Shown here in pieces: positions 16,920 through 25,518 of a DNA stretch of 64,000 nucleotides. The DNA comes from Sphingomonadales bacterium (GTDB lineage: Bacteria; Pseudomonadota; Alphaproteobacteria; Sphingomonadales; Sphingomonadaceae): assembly GCA_016720115.1 (NCBI GenBank), contig JADJXT010000001.1, forward strand, positions 1 through 64,000, written 5' to 3'. The first letter of the stretch is position 1. Every line of letters starts with the position of its first letter. A model generated the notes under the pieces. That model did not search any database, was not told the origin of the DNA, and saw only the letters and a list, made by a program, of their open reading frames with translations. The position numbers and the translations under genes were made by a program.

Positions 16920-17807
16920 TCAGTGGACCGGGGCGCCCCAGCCACCCCAGACATAGACGACGACGAAGAGGAACAGCCAGACGACGTCGACGAAATGCCA
17001 GTACCAGGCCGCCGCTTCGAAGCCGAAATGCTGCTTTGGCGTGAAGTGGCCCTTATAGGCGCGCGCAAGGCAGACGATCAGGAAGATCGTGCCGATTATC
17101 ACGTGGAAGCCGTGAAAACCCGTCGCCATGAAGAAGGCCGAACCATAGTTCAGCCCGGCAAAGGGGAAGGGCGCGATCGAATATTCATAGGCCTGAACGC
17201 AGGAAAAGATCACGCCCAGAATGATCGTCAGCCACAGACCATTGATCAGGCCCTTACGGTCGCCATTGATCAGCGCGTGGTGCGCCCAGGTGACGGTGGT
17301 GCCAGAGCAGAGCAGGATCAGCGTGTTGAGCAGCGGCAGGCTGAAGGCATCGAACACCTGCATGCCCTTGGGCGGCCATTGTTCAAGTGCAGCCGCGCCT
17401 TCCTGGCCAAGCTGGTTGGTCACGGTGAAGGCATGCGTCGCGTGGTCGATTTCAACCTGCAGCGGCACCGGGAAGAGCGAATAATCGAACCAGGCCCAGA
17501 ACCAGCCAACGAAGAACATGACTTCGGAAGCGATGAACAGGATCATGCCGTAGCGCAGGTGCAGCTGCACGACGGGCGTGTGATCGCCTGCATGCGCCTC
17601 ACGGATGACATCGGCCCACCAGGTCCAGAAGGTGTAGAGCACGCCAATCAGGCCCGCCCCGAAGACGAGGCTGCCATAGCTGCCCAGCGCCTTTGGCTGG
17701 AACATCATCACCATGCCGAAAAACATGGTGAGCGCCGCGAACGAGCCGACCAGCGGCGTGATGCTCGGCGGCAAAATGTGATAATCGTGGTTCTTGGCAC
17801 CGGCCAT
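16920..17807 (-). CDS. ctaE: Cytochrome c oxidase subunit III
   Basis: 295 residues, seven membrane helices. Hallmarks: MAGAKNHDYHILPPSITPLV start, MLFIASEVMFFVGWFWAWF-like helix with the conserved Glu, GFHGFHVIIGTIFLIV, and the C-terminal AAWYWHFVDVVWLFLF. It belongs to the aa3 oxidase complex in the inner membrane and stabilises proton uptake. 41 bp downstream of ctaG and read in the same direction. Confidence 0.95.
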   Translation of the reverse strand: MAGAKNHDYHILPPSITPLVGSFAALTMFFGMVMMFQPKALGSYGSLVFGAGLIGVLYTFWTWWADVIREAHAGDHTPVVQLHLRYGMILFIASEVMFFVGWFWAWFDYSLFPVPLQVEIDHATHAFTVTNQLGQEGAAALEQWPPKGMQVFDAFSLPLLNTLILLCSGTTVTWAHHALINGDRKGLINGLWLTIILGVIFSCVQAYEYSIAPFPFAGLNYGSAFFMATGFHGFHVIIGTIFLIVCLARAYKGHFTPKQHFGFEAAAWYWHFVDVVWLFLFVVVYVWGGWGAPVH

Positions 17808-17848
17808 GGCTTGCTTCCCTATTCCCTAACCTGTTTCAACTCTTGCCC

Positions 17849-18412
17849 TTAGCTGCCCTGACCCGGTTGGTCCACCGGGTAGAAGGTATAGCTGAGCGTA
17901 ATTTCTTCGATATCCTTGGTGTCCGGATCGGTCATGATCTTCGGATCGACATAATAGAGCACGGGCATGCGCACGCGCTGCCGCGGCTGCAGCGTCTGCT
18001 CGGTGAAGCAGAAGCATTGCACCTTGTTAAAATATTTCCCCGCCTGTGCCGGGCTGACGTTGAAGGTTGCCATGCCCTTGATCGGCTGATCCGACAGATT
18101 TTCGGCGATGAACACCGACATGTCGCGCGCGCCGATGCTGACGGTATCGGTGGGCCGTTCGGGCTTGAATTCCCAGGGCAGGCCGCGCTGGTTGGCATCG
18201 AAGCGCACCACGATCGTCTGGCTGCTGATCGGGATGGTCGACGCCTGTGCCTCGCTGACCCGCATGGTCGTTCCGCCGAAACCCGTCACCTGGCAGAAAA
18301 TGCGATAAAGCGGCACGGCTGCAAAGCCCATGCCCACCATCGCCATGGCAAGACTGCCTGCCAGCAACGCGGTTTTCAGGTTGGACTTTTGCGCTGGTGC
18401 GGTTGCCGTCAT
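17849..18412 (-). CDS. ctaG: CtaG/Cox11 copper chaperone for oxidase
   Basis: 187 residues. One N-terminal helix, then YRIFCQVTGFGGTT, the Cox11 signature, and the copper-binding KVQCFCFTEQTL with the CxC pair. It delivers copper to the CuB site of subunit I on the periplasmic side. ATG 18412 overlaps the stop of the small upstream gene. Confidence 0.93.
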   Translation of the reverse strand: MTATAPAQKSNLKTALLAGSLAMAMVGMGFAAVPLYRIFCQVTGFGGTTMRVSEAQASTIPISSQTIVVRFDANQRGLPWEFKPERPTDTVSIGARDMSVFIAENLSDQPIKGMATFNVSPAQAGKYFNKVQCFCFTEQTLQPRQRVRMPVLYYVDPKIMTDPDTKDIEEITLSYTFYPVDQPGQGS

Positions 18413-18585
18413 CCCCACACCCCTACCTTGACGATAGTGATGGCGAAGAACAGCGCGCAAAGGCCGAACAACACGACTGCCATCGCGCGCGCGCGACCGG
18501 CCTGACGCGCGCGTACTGCACGGCTTTCCTCAATGCTGAGATCGCCGATCTTTTGCGGCCCCATATCGATATCCTGATCGCTCAT
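18409..18585 (-). CDS. Small CoxF-like single-span membrane protein
   Basis: 58 residues, starting MSDQDIDMGPQKIG. A charged Arg-rich stretch (about 21-35) is followed by one hydrophobic helix (about 35-52, MAVVLFGLCALFFAITIV). Its ATG overlaps the ctaB stop and its TGA overlaps the ctaG ATG, both by 4 bp. That tight coupling is strong evidence that it is real. A small protein in this slot between ctaB and ctaG is common in alphaproteobacterial oxidase operons, sometimes called CoxF; its function is unknown. Confidence 0.78.
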   Translation of the reverse strand: MSDQDIDMGPQKIGDLSIEESRAVRARQAGRARAMAVVLFGLCALFFAITIVKVGVWG

Positions 18586-19487
18586 GCCAGCAGCATCCGG
18601 TCGAGCGCGAGCGCCGCGAAGGCGATAAAGAGATAAAGGATCGAGAAAGCGAAGAGGCGCTTTTCAGCTTTCATCGTGGCTGCTTCGGTCGTTTCGCTGC
18701 GCCAGACGGCAAAAGCGAGGCCGAGAAACAGCAGATTGAGGACAATCGCAGTCGCACCGTAGAGAATGCCCGTCATGCCCAGCGCCCAGGGGGCAAGCGC
18801 CACAATGGCGAGCACGAAGCTGTAGCCGAAAATCTGGTTGCGCGTCACCCGCTGCCCCGCGACATTGGGCAGCATCGGGATGCCGGCCGCGCCATAGTCC
18901 GATTTCATGAACAGCGCGAGCGCCCAGAAATGCGGCGGCGTCCAGAAGAAGATCAGCGCGAACAGCAGCACCGGCAGCAGCGTTATATCGCCGGTCACCG
19001 CAGCCCAGCCGATCACCGGCGGGAAGGCCCCGGCGGCGCCGCCGATCACGATATTCTGCGGCGTGTTGGGCTTCAGCCACATCGTATAGACGACGGCATA
19101 GAAGAAGATCGAAAAAGCAAGGATTCCGGCGGATAGCCAGTTCACCGCAACGCCCATGACGCCAACCGAAAAGGCCGCAAGCCCGATCCCGAATTGCAGC
19201 GCAGATTCGCGTTCCATCCGGCCATCGGGCAACGGCCTGCCAGCCGTGCGCTTCATCCTGGCGTCAAGTTCCGCCTCATACCACTGGTTGAGCGCACCCG
19301 AAGCACCGGCACCGGTCGCAATGCACAGGATCGCCGTGAAGGCGATCACGGGATGAATATCCCCCGGCGCAGCGAGCAAACCGCACAGCGCGGTAAAAAC
19401 GACAAGCGACATCACCCGGGGCTTGGTCAGCGCCCAGAAATCCCGCCAGTCGGCAGGAAGGCTGATGTTGTTCGTTGCTACACTCAT
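18582..19487 (-). CDS. ctaB: Protohaem IX farnesyltransferase (haem O synthase)
   Basis: 301 residues, UbiA superfamily, about eight or nine helices. The prenyl-diphosphate Asp-rich motif is NQWYEAELDARMKRT, with a second loop near MKSDYGAAGIPMLP. LTKPRVMSLVVFTALCG near the N-terminus is typical. It makes haem O from protohaem and farnesyl diphosphate for the aa3 oxidase. Separated from ctaD by 48 bp that contain a hairpin repeat. Confidence 0.95.
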   Translation of the reverse strand: MSVATNNISLPADWRDFWALTKPRVMSLVVFTALCGLLAAPGDIHPVIAFTAILCIATGAGASGALNQWYEAELDARMKRTAGRPLPDGRMERESALQFGIGLAAFSVGVMGVAVNWLSAGILAFSIFFYAVVYTMWLKPNTPQNIVIGGAAGAFPPVIGWAAVTGDITLLPVLLFALIFFWTPPHFWALALFMKSDYGAAGIPMLPNVAGQRVTRNQIFGYSFVLAIVALAPWALGMTGILYGATAIVLNLLFLGLAFAVWRSETTEAATMKAEKRLFAFSILYLFIAFAALALDRMLLA

Positions 19488-19498
19488 TTCAAACCTAT

Positions 19499-19526
19499 TC
19501 TCCCCTCCCGCTTGCGGGAGGGGAGA
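19499..19526. repeat. Palindromic CTCCCCTCCCGC-type REP unit between ctaD and ctaB
   Basis: TCTCCCCTCCCG, TTGC-type loop, then the complement GGGAGGGGAGA. It would fold in mRNA between ctaD and ctaB and could attenuate or stabilise the transcript. A diverged copy is embedded in flgI at 43184-43211. Confidence 0.7.
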
Positions 19527-19535
19527 TCACATCCC

Positions 19536-21200
19536 TTATTTGATGACCGGAAGCGTTTCGAACTGGTGGAAGGGCGGCGGGCTCGAAAGTGTCCATTCGA
19601 GCGTGGTGGCACCTTCACCCCAATAATTGCCTTCCGCCTTGCGGCCAGCCATCAGCGACCAGAAGACGTTGATGAAGAAGATCAGCACGCCAACGCCCAT
19701 GATCGCATAGCCGAGCGAAGCGATCTCGTTCCAGTGCGCGAAGGCATCGGGATAATCCGGGTAACGACGCGGCATACCCTGCTGACCCAGGAAGTGCATC
19801 GGGAAGAACAGCAGGTTCACACCGACGAAGAACACCCAGAAGTGCAGATGGCCGAGGAATTCGTTGAGCATCCGGCCGGACATCTTGCCGAACCAGTAAT
19901 AGAAACCGGCAAACAGCGCGAAAACGGCACCCAGCGAAAGCACATAGTGGAAGTGCGCGACAACATAATAGGTGTCGTGCAGGTTGTCATCGACGCCGCC
20001 ATTGGCGAGGACAACACCGGTCACGCCGCCAACGGTGAACATGAAGATGAAACCGAGCGCCCAGACCATCGGCGTCTTGAAGCTCAGCGAACCGCCCCAC
20101 ATGGTGGCGATCCAGCTGAAGATCTTGATGCCCGTGGGAACGGCAATCACCATCGTTGCCGCAGTGAAGTACATCTTCATCTCGACGCTCATGCCGATCG
20201 TGAACATGTGGTGCGCCCAGACGACGAAACCGACCACGCCGATCGCGACCATGGCATAGGCCATGCCGAGATAGCCGAAGACCGGCTTGCGGCTGAAGGT
20301 CGCGACGATCTGGCTGACGATGCCGAAGCCCGGCAGGATCATGATATACACTTCGGGGTGGCCGAAGAACCAGAAGAGGTGCTGGTAGAGGATCGGGTCA
20401 CCACCGGCAGCGGCGTCGAAGAAGGCACCGCCGAAATTGCGGTCAACCAGCAGCATGGTGATCGCCGCAGCAAGCACCGGAAGCGCAAGCAGCAGCAGGA
20501 ATGCGGTAACCAGCACTGACCATACGAACAGCGGCATCTTGTGGATGGTCATCCCCGGTGCGCGCATGTTGAAGATGGTGGTGATGAAGTTGACGGCCCC
20601 AAGGATCGACGCCGCGCCTGCTAGGTGGAGCGAGAAGATCGCCATGTCGACTGCAGGGCCGACCGAGCCCGAGGTTGAAAGCGGTGCGTAGACCGTCCAG
20701 CCTGTACCCGCGCCAAGGCCGGTGCCGCCGGGAACGAAGGTCGATCCCAAAAGCATGATGAAGGCAACCGCGGTCAGCCAGAAGCTGATATTGTTCATGC
20801 GCGGGAAGGCCATGTCGGGCGCGCCGATCATCAGCGGCACGAACCAGTTGCCGAAACCGCCGATAATGGCGGGCATGACCATGAAGAAGACCATGATCAG
20901 GCCGTGCGCGGTAATCAGCACGTTCCACATATGATAGGCTTCGTCGAGCGAGGCTTCCTTGCCTGCCATGATCGAAGCCCAGCCGCTGAGATACTGGATG
21001 CCGGGTTCCGCAAGCTCAAGCCGCATCATGCCCGAAATGATACCACCGATGATACCCGCGGTAATCGCGAAGATCAGGTAGAGCGTACCGATATCCTTGT
21101 GGTTGGTCGACATGAACCAGCGGGCGAAAAAGCCCGGCTTGTGGTCTGCATCATGTGCATGGTCATGATGGTCGGCGGGATTTGCAGCAATCGTCGTCAT
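19536..21200 (-). CDS. ctaD: Cytochrome c oxidase subunit I (aa3 type)
   Basis: 554 residues, twelve helices, catalytic subunit reducing O2 to water and pumping protons. Seen: MSTNHKDIGTLYLIF near the start, the FWFFGHPEVYIMILPGFG stretch with the CuB His and the cross-linked Tyr, VVWAHHMFTIGM with the CuB His pair, and DTYYVVAHFHYVLSLG with the two haem ligands. A Pro-/His-rich N-terminus (DHHDHAHDADHK) precedes the first helix. It follows ctaC by 17 bp. Confidence 0.97.
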   Translation of the reverse strand: MTTIAANPADHHDHAHDADHKPGFFARWFMSTNHKDIGTLYLIFAITAGIIGGIISGMMRLELAEPGIQYLSGWASIMAGKEASLDEAYHMWNVLITAHGLIMVFFMVMPAIIGGFGNWFVPLMIGAPDMAFPRMNNISFWLTAVAFIMLLGSTFVPGGTGLGAGTGWTVYAPLSTSGSVGPAVDMAIFSLHLAGAASILGAVNFITTIFNMRAPGMTIHKMPLFVWSVLVTAFLLLLALPVLAAAITMLLVDRNFGGAFFDAAAGGDPILYQHLFWFFGHPEVYIMILPGFGIVSQIVATFSRKPVFGYLGMAYAMVAIGVVGFVVWAHHMFTIGMSVEMKMYFTAATMVIAVPTGIKIFSWIATMWGGSLSFKTPMVWALGFIFMFTVGGVTGVVLANGGVDDNLHDTYYVVAHFHYVLSLGAVFALFAGFYYWFGKMSGRMLNEFLGHLHFWVFFVGVNLLFFPMHFLGQQGMPRRYPDYPDAFAHWNEIASLGYAIMGVGVLIFFINVFWSLMAGRKAEGNYWGEGATTLEWTLSSPPPFHQFETLPVIK

Positions 21201-21217
21201 CTTGGTCGACCTCTTTA

Positions 21218-22327
21218 TTACTTGGCAGCCGGCGCCGGAGCGGCGGCAGGTGCAGTTGCAGTTGCAGTTGCAGCAGGTGCGGCGGCAGGCGCAGCAGTGG
21301 CGGCGGGCGCAGCTTCAGCAGCCTTTTCGCCCGGCATCTGGCCGCCCTTCGCCTTCACCCAGGCCGCGAATTTCTCTGGCGGCAACGCTTCGACCACGAT
21401 CGGCATATAGGCGTGGCGCGCACCGCACAGTTCGGAGCATTGGCCGAAATAAACGCCCGGCTTCTCGATCGTGACCGCTTTTTCGTTGAGGCGGCCGGGG
21501 ACGGAATCAAGCTTGAACCAGAGCGCAGGCACGGCAAAGCTGTGGATCACATCCGAGGCAGTCGTCTGGATACGGATCGGAACGCCAGCGGGGACAACCA
21601 TGCGGTTGTCGACGGCGAGCAGTTTCGGACCATCATTGTCGGTGCGGAAACGCTCGCCAGCTTTCACAGCCGACTGTTCCTGCAGCATGTTCGAAACGAC
21701 TTCGAAACCGCCATGGTCGGGATAGGTGTAGCCCCAATACCATTGGTAACCGGTCACCTTCACGGTCACGGCTTCTTTCGGTGCAGGCTTGAACTGCCTG
21801 GCAACCAGCGTCAGCGACGGATAGGCGATGCCGAGCAGGATGAGCACGGGCACCAGCGTCCAGACGATTTCGATGAAGGTGTTGTGCGTCGTCTTCGACG
21901 GATTGGGGTTGGCCGCACGGCGATAGCGAACGACAACCCAGAGCAGCAGGGCAAGAACGAACAGCGAGATGACCGTGATCAGCGGCAACAGGATCGCGTT
22001 GTTGATCCATTTGGCATAATGGCCATTGGCGCTGAACTGTTCCTGAAAGTCGACGCCGCGATCCTTGGGCATGCCGACGCTGTTTTCATAGTCTGGCTTC
22101 ATCGGGGTGTAACCGGGGAGCGAACCATCCATCGAGGCAGCGGCCGCAGGTGTCGCAGCGGCATTTTCGGCTGCCGGAGCGGCGGTTGGAGCGCCCGCAA
22201 CGGGGGCTGCAACCTGCTTTGCCTCTGCCGCAGCCGGTGCAGGCGCGGGATTCGCCGCCTGTGCCGGAACCATGGCAGGCAGAATCATCATGCCGCACGC
22301 CAGAACAAACTTTTTCATAATATTCAT
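21218..22327 (-). CDS. ctaC: Cytochrome c oxidase subunit II with extended Ala/Pro-rich tails
   Basis: 369 residues. Signal peptide (1-24, ending AQA), two helices (about 110-135 and 150-175) and a periplasmic cupredoxin domain with the CuA site C297, C301, H305 (CSELCGARHAYM). It accepts electrons from cytochrome c. Longer than usual because of an Ala/Pro linker after the signal peptide (about 25-63) and a C-terminal Ala/Pro tail (last about 35 residues). The tail is partly coded by tandem GCAGTT hexamers, whose copy number can change without a frameshift. First gene of the oxidase operon, divergent from pyrE. Confidence 0.95.
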   Translation of the reverse strand: MNIMKKFVLACGMMILPAMVPAQAANPAPAPAAAEAKQVAAPVAGAPTAAPAAENAAATPAAAASMDGSLPGYTPMKPDYENSVGMPKDRGVDFQEQFSANGHYAKWINNAILLPLITVISLFVLALLLWVVVRYRRAANPNPSKTTHNTFIEIVWTLVPVLILLGIAYPSLTLVARQFKPAPKEAVTVKVTGYQWYWGYTYPDHGGFEVVSNMLQEQSAVKAGERFRTDNDGPKLLAVDNRMVVPAGVPIRIQTTASDVIHSFAVPALWFKLDSVPGRLNEKAVTIEKPGVYFGQCSELCGARHAYMPIVVEALPPEKFAAWVKAKGGQMPGEKAAEAAPAATAAPAAAPAATATATAPAAAPAPAAK

Positions 22328-22376
22328 TACGTTAGCCCCGTAATCCTAACGCGGAGTCCCCGCCCAAACTGGTTTA

Positions 22377-22398
22377 TCGCTATTCAATCGCTATTCAA
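22377..22398. repeat. Tandem 11-bp repeat in the ctaC/pyrE divergent region
   Basis: TCGCTATTCAA occurs twice head to tail in the 226-bp gap between divergent ctaC and pyrE. One helical turn of spacing suits a regulator binding one DNA face. The same gap holds a 15-bp palindrome, ATTTGCATTGCAAAT, at 22495-22509, 45 bp before the pyrE start. Confidence 0.5.
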
Positions 22399-22553
22399 AT
22401 ACCGCGATTTGGCGCGGCTTATAGGCGCGCTTGGCACAAGCCTCAAGCAGCCTCAATACCAATTTTTGCATTTATTTGTGCAGCAAATCGGCCTATTTGC
22501 ATTGCAAATCGCGCAACGCCTGTTGCTCGCAGTTCAAGGACATCCCCCAAATC

Positions 22554-23135
22554 ATGACCGAAGACGAAATTCTTTCAGAGTTCCGCGCTGCCGAAGCCCT
22601 GCTCGAAGGGCACTTCCTGCTCTCCTCCGGACGGCACAGCGCCTATTACCTGCAATGCGCCCGCCTGCTGATGAACGCCGACCGTGCCAGCCGCATCGCG
22701 GTGGCCGTCGCGCAGAAGCTGCCGCGCGATATCCGCAGCCAGATCGAGGTTGTGGTTTCGCCCGCAATGGGTGGCATCATCATCGGGCATGAAATGGGCC
22801 GCGCGCTGGGCGTAGATGCGCTCTTCGTCGAACGGCCCGAGGGCGTGTTCGGGCTGCGCCGCGGTTTTGCCCTGAAGGAAGGGCAGAAAGTGCTGATGGT
22901 GGAGGATGTCGTCACCACCGGCCTTTCGTCGCGCGAAGCCATCAAGGCGATCGCGGATGCGGGCGGCGAGGTGATCGCGGCGGCATCGATCGTCGACCGG
23001 TCGGCAGGTGCCGCCGATCTTGGCGTGCCCTTCTTCCCGCTGATCGAACTCAACTTCCCGACCTATGCGCCCGACGAACTGCCGCCCGAGCTGGCAGCGA
23101 GCGAGGCGATCAAGCCGGGGAGCCGGAAGGCCTGA
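22554..23135 (+). CDS. pyrE: Orotate phosphoribosyltransferase
   Basis: 193 residues. PRPP-binding loop MVEDVVTTGLSS, and the flexible-loop segment RRGFALKEGQKV. It converts orotate plus PRPP to OMP in pyrimidine synthesis. Start MTEDEILSEF is chosen over an earlier in-frame codon at 22431 because family members begin here; no strong ribosome-binding site is visible. First gene of the pyrE-pdxJ-acpS-lepB run. Confidence 0.95.
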   Translation: MTEDEILSEFRAAEALLEGHFLLSSGRHSAYYLQCARLLMNADRASRIAVAVAQKLPRDIRSQIEVVVSPAMGGIIIGHEMGRALGVDALFVERPEGVFGLRRGFALKEGQKVLMVEDVVTTGLSSREAIKAIADAGGEVIAAASIVDRSAGAADLGVPFFPLIELNFPTYAPDELPPELAASEAIKPGSRKA

Positions 23136-23137
23136 GC

Positions 23138-23878
23138 ATGGGCGGTCATTTGCGCCTCGGCGTCAATATCGACCATGTCGCGACGATCCGCAACGCGCGC
23201 GGCGGCGACCATCCCGATCCGGTGCGCGCAGCGGAAATCGTCGCTGCGGTGGGGGGCGACGGGATAACCGCGCACCTGCGCGAGGACAGGCGGCATATCC
23301 GCGACAGCGATCTGGCGCGCATCCAGGCGGCAACCAGCCTGCCCCTCAACCTCGAAATGGCGGCGACCGAGGAGATGCTCGAAATCGCGCTGCGCCACAA
23401 ACCGCATGCGGCCTGCATCGTCCCCGAACGGCGCGAGGAACGCACGACCGAGGGCGGGCTTGATGCGGCGGGATTGCACAACCAGCTTGCCCCGATTGTT
23501 TCGCGCCTGTCCGATGCCGACATTCGCGTCAGCCTGTTCATCGAACCCGATCCGCGCCAGATTGACGCTGCTCTGCGGCTCAGGGCACCGGTGGTCGAAC
23601 TCCATACCGGGCGCTATGCCCATCTCTGGCTCGATGGCGACGCCGCCGGGATCGAAGCCGAACTCAAGCGCATCGCCGATGCCGCCGCGCTCGCCGCGAA
23701 GAACGGGATCGAGCCCCATGCCGGCCACGGGCTGACCTATGACAATGTCCAGCCGGTAGCCGCGATCCCGCAGCTCGCCGAACTCAATATCGGCCATTAT
23801 CTGATCGGCGAGGCGATTTTCGACGGTCTCGAACATGCCGTGCGGCGGATGCGCGATCTGATGGACGCAGCGCGGTGA
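23138..23878 (+). CDS. pdxJ: Pyridoxine 5'-phosphate synthase
   Basis: 246 residues, TIM barrel. Hallmarks: RLGVNIDHVATIRNARGG at the start, GGDGITAHLREDRRHI, VELHTGRYA, and GHGLTYDNV with the catalytic His. It condenses 1-deoxyxylulose 5-phosphate with 3-amino-2-oxopropyl phosphate to make vitamin B6. Two bp after pyrE; its TGA overlaps the acpS GTG. Confidence 0.97.
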   Translation: MGGHLRLGVNIDHVATIRNARGGDHPDPVRAAEIVAAVGGDGITAHLREDRRHIRDSDLARIQAATSLPLNLEMAATEEMLEIALRHKPHAACIVPERREERTTEGGLDAAGLHNQLAPIVSRLSDADIRVSLFIEPDPRQIDAALRLRAPVVELHTGRYAHLWLDGDAAGIEAELKRIADAAALAAKNGIEPHAGHGLTYDNVQPVAAIPQLAELNIGHYLIGEAIFDGLEHAVRRMRDLMDAAR

Positions 23879-24285
23879 TCATCGGCCTCGGTTCCGACCT
23901 CTGCAATATCGAGCGTATCCAGAATTCGCTCGACCGGTTTGGCGAACGTTTTGAAAACCGCGTCTTTACCGATGTCGAACGCGCGAAGGCAGCCCGGCGG
24001 CCGTTCACCCGGGCAGGCACCTACGCCAAGCGCTTTGCAGCCAAGGAGGCGTTCAGCAAAGCCGTTGGCACCGGGTTCAAACGCGGCGTGTTCATGAAGG
24101 ACATAGGCGTCGTCAATGCGCCATCGGGCGCACCGACGCTCGCGCTGACCGGCGGTGCGAAAGCACGGCTCGACGCGATGGTGCCAAATGGCTATGAGGC
24201 GCACATTCATCTGACGCTGACCGACGATCACCCCTGGGCGCAGGCCTTTGTGATCATCGAGGCGCTCCCGATACCGAAAGCATGA
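23875..24285 (+). CDS. acpS: Holo-[acyl-carrier-protein] synthase
   Basis: 136 residues from a GTG overlapping the pdxJ stop. IIGLGSDLCNIERIQ holds the Mg-binding Asp, and KRFAAKEAFSKAVGTG the catalytic Glu/Lys. It transfers phosphopantetheine from CoA to ACP. The pdxJ-acpS-lepB order is standard in alphaproteobacteria. Confidence 0.96.
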   Translation: MIIGLGSDLCNIERIQNSLDRFGERFENRVFTDVERAKAARRPFTRAGTYAKRFAAKEAFSKAVGTGFKRGVFMKDIGVVNAPSGAPTLALTGGAKARLDAMVPNGYEAHIHLTLTDDHPWAQAFVIIEALPIPKA

Positions 24286-25232
24286 CCGTTTTGAACAGCG
24301 AACCCGTTACTACCGAGACCGAGGCCAACGCAGCGCCAGCCGCCAAGCAGGGCTGGCTGCACACCATCTGGGTCGAGATCAAGGGCCTGTTCTGGCTGCT
24401 GCTCGCGGTGCTCGGCTTTCACAGCTTCATCGCCAAGCCTTTCTACATCCCGTCAATCTCGATGATGCCGACGCTGCTCGTTGGCGATCGGCTGTTCGTT
24501 TCCAAATTCGCCTATGGCTGGAGCTTCGTCTCGCCGACCATTCCCGATCCCGGCGCGCTGTTCCGCTGGCTGGTGTTGCGCGAGGAGGTGGATTCGCTCG
24601 CCTTCACCCTGCCTGAGAGCAAGGGCCGGGTCTGGGGCGCAACCCCCGAGCGCGGTGATGTCGTGATCCTGACGCCCGAAGGCAAGAACCAGGACTATAT
24701 CAAGCGCGTCGTCGGGATGCCGGGCGACCTGTTCGAAATGCGCGGCGGGCAGGTTTATCTGAACGGCAAGCCGATCAGGCAGGAAGCCCAGCCGGTGAAG
24801 GATCTGCCGGTCGACGCCAACAACCCCTGCACCGAAATCGACTTCCCCGGCGCACTGGTGCAGGAAGCCGATGGCTCGCTGCATTGCTATGTCACCATCG
24901 TGCGCGAAACGCTGCCCAACGGCGTCAGTTATGATACCATCGACGCCCGCCGTGGCTCGACCGACGATGTCGCGCCGGTCCGCATCCCCGCCGGGCATTA
25001 TTACCTGCTCGGCGACAATCGCGACAACAGCGCCGACAGCCGCGTCGATGCGCCGATCGGGCTTGGCGGCCCGGTGGCGTGGGAGCGGATTGGCGGGCGC
25101 GCGGAGATCATCACCTTCTCACTCGACGGTTCGACCTCGTTCAATCCGGCCAGCTGGTTTGCCTCCTTCCGCAGCGGACGCGCGGGCACCAGCCTGCGCC
25201 CCGAAAAAGCCGAAGCGACAGCTGCAAAATGA
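24282..25232 (+). CDS. lepB: Signal peptidase I
   Basis: 316 residues. A hydrophobic helix (about 35-50, GLFWLLLAVLGFHSF) precedes PSISMMPTLL with nucleophile S60; the general base is K141 in YIKRVVGMPGD. GDNRDNSADSR is the box E motif. It cleaves Sec and Tat signal peptides on the periplasmic face. Longer than minimal enzymes, with an insertion after VSPTIPDPG. ATGA overlap with acpS. Confidence 0.96.
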   Translation: MTVLNSEPVTTETEANAAPAAKQGWLHTIWVEIKGLFWLLLAVLGFHSFIAKPFYIPSISMMPTLLVGDRLFVSKFAYGWSFVSPTIPDPGALFRWLVLREEVDSLAFTLPESKGRVWGATPERGDVVILTPEGKNQDYIKRVVGMPGDLFEMRGGQVYLNGKPIRQEAQPVKDLPVDANNPCTEIDFPGALVQEADGSLHCYVTIVRETLPNGVSYDTIDARRGSTDDVAPVRIPAGHYYLLGDNRDNSADSRVDAPIGLGGPVAWERIGGRAEIITFSLDGSTSFNPASWFASFRSGRAGTSLRPEKAEATAAK

Positions 25233-25248
25233 GCAGGGCGGGCGACAG

Positions 25249-25518
25249 ATGTACCTGATCGCCTGCTTCCTGCTCGGCATCGCCAATTTTGCGATGCACA
25301 AGGCGGTGGTCGAATCCGGCCACCCTTTTGTCGAGGATACCAAGCTCTATTTCGGCAAGCATTTCGGACGCAGCGGAAGCTATCTGCTCGAATTCGGAAT
25401 CCTGATCGGTGCGATGCTGTTTGCCTATTCGGGATCGGTGATGATCGCCGGATTCTATGCTGCTTACACCGGTTTCAACGGCATTGCCGCCTGGCTGCTG
25501 CTTTCGCGCCGGATGTGA
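25249..25518 (+). CDS. Small hypothetical membrane protein
   Basis: 89 residues, two or three hydrophobic stretches (MYLIACFLLGIANFAMHKAV; LLEFGILIGAMLFAYSGSVM; AYTGFNGIAAWLLL). I do not recognise a family. The start is the first ATG after lepB, preceded by AGCAGGGCGGGCGAC. Its stop overlaps the start of the ABC exporter gene, so it is probably co-translated. It occupies the position where rnc and era follow lepB in many relatives. Confidence 0.65.
   Translation: MYLIACFLLGIANFAMHKAVVESGHPFVEDTKLYFGKHFGRSGSYLLEFGILIGAMLFAYSGSVMIAGFYAAYTGFNGIAAWLLLSRRM

Noticed and set aside
16770..17852. 360-codon plus-strand ORF opposite ctaE
   Set aside because: Antisense shadow with His/Asp/Glu-rich composition and no family features; ctaE is certain on the other strand.
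24871..25518. Long ORF overlapping lepB and continuing into the small membrane gene
   Set aside because: The part within lepB is an out-of-frame shadow; only 25249-25518 is kept.
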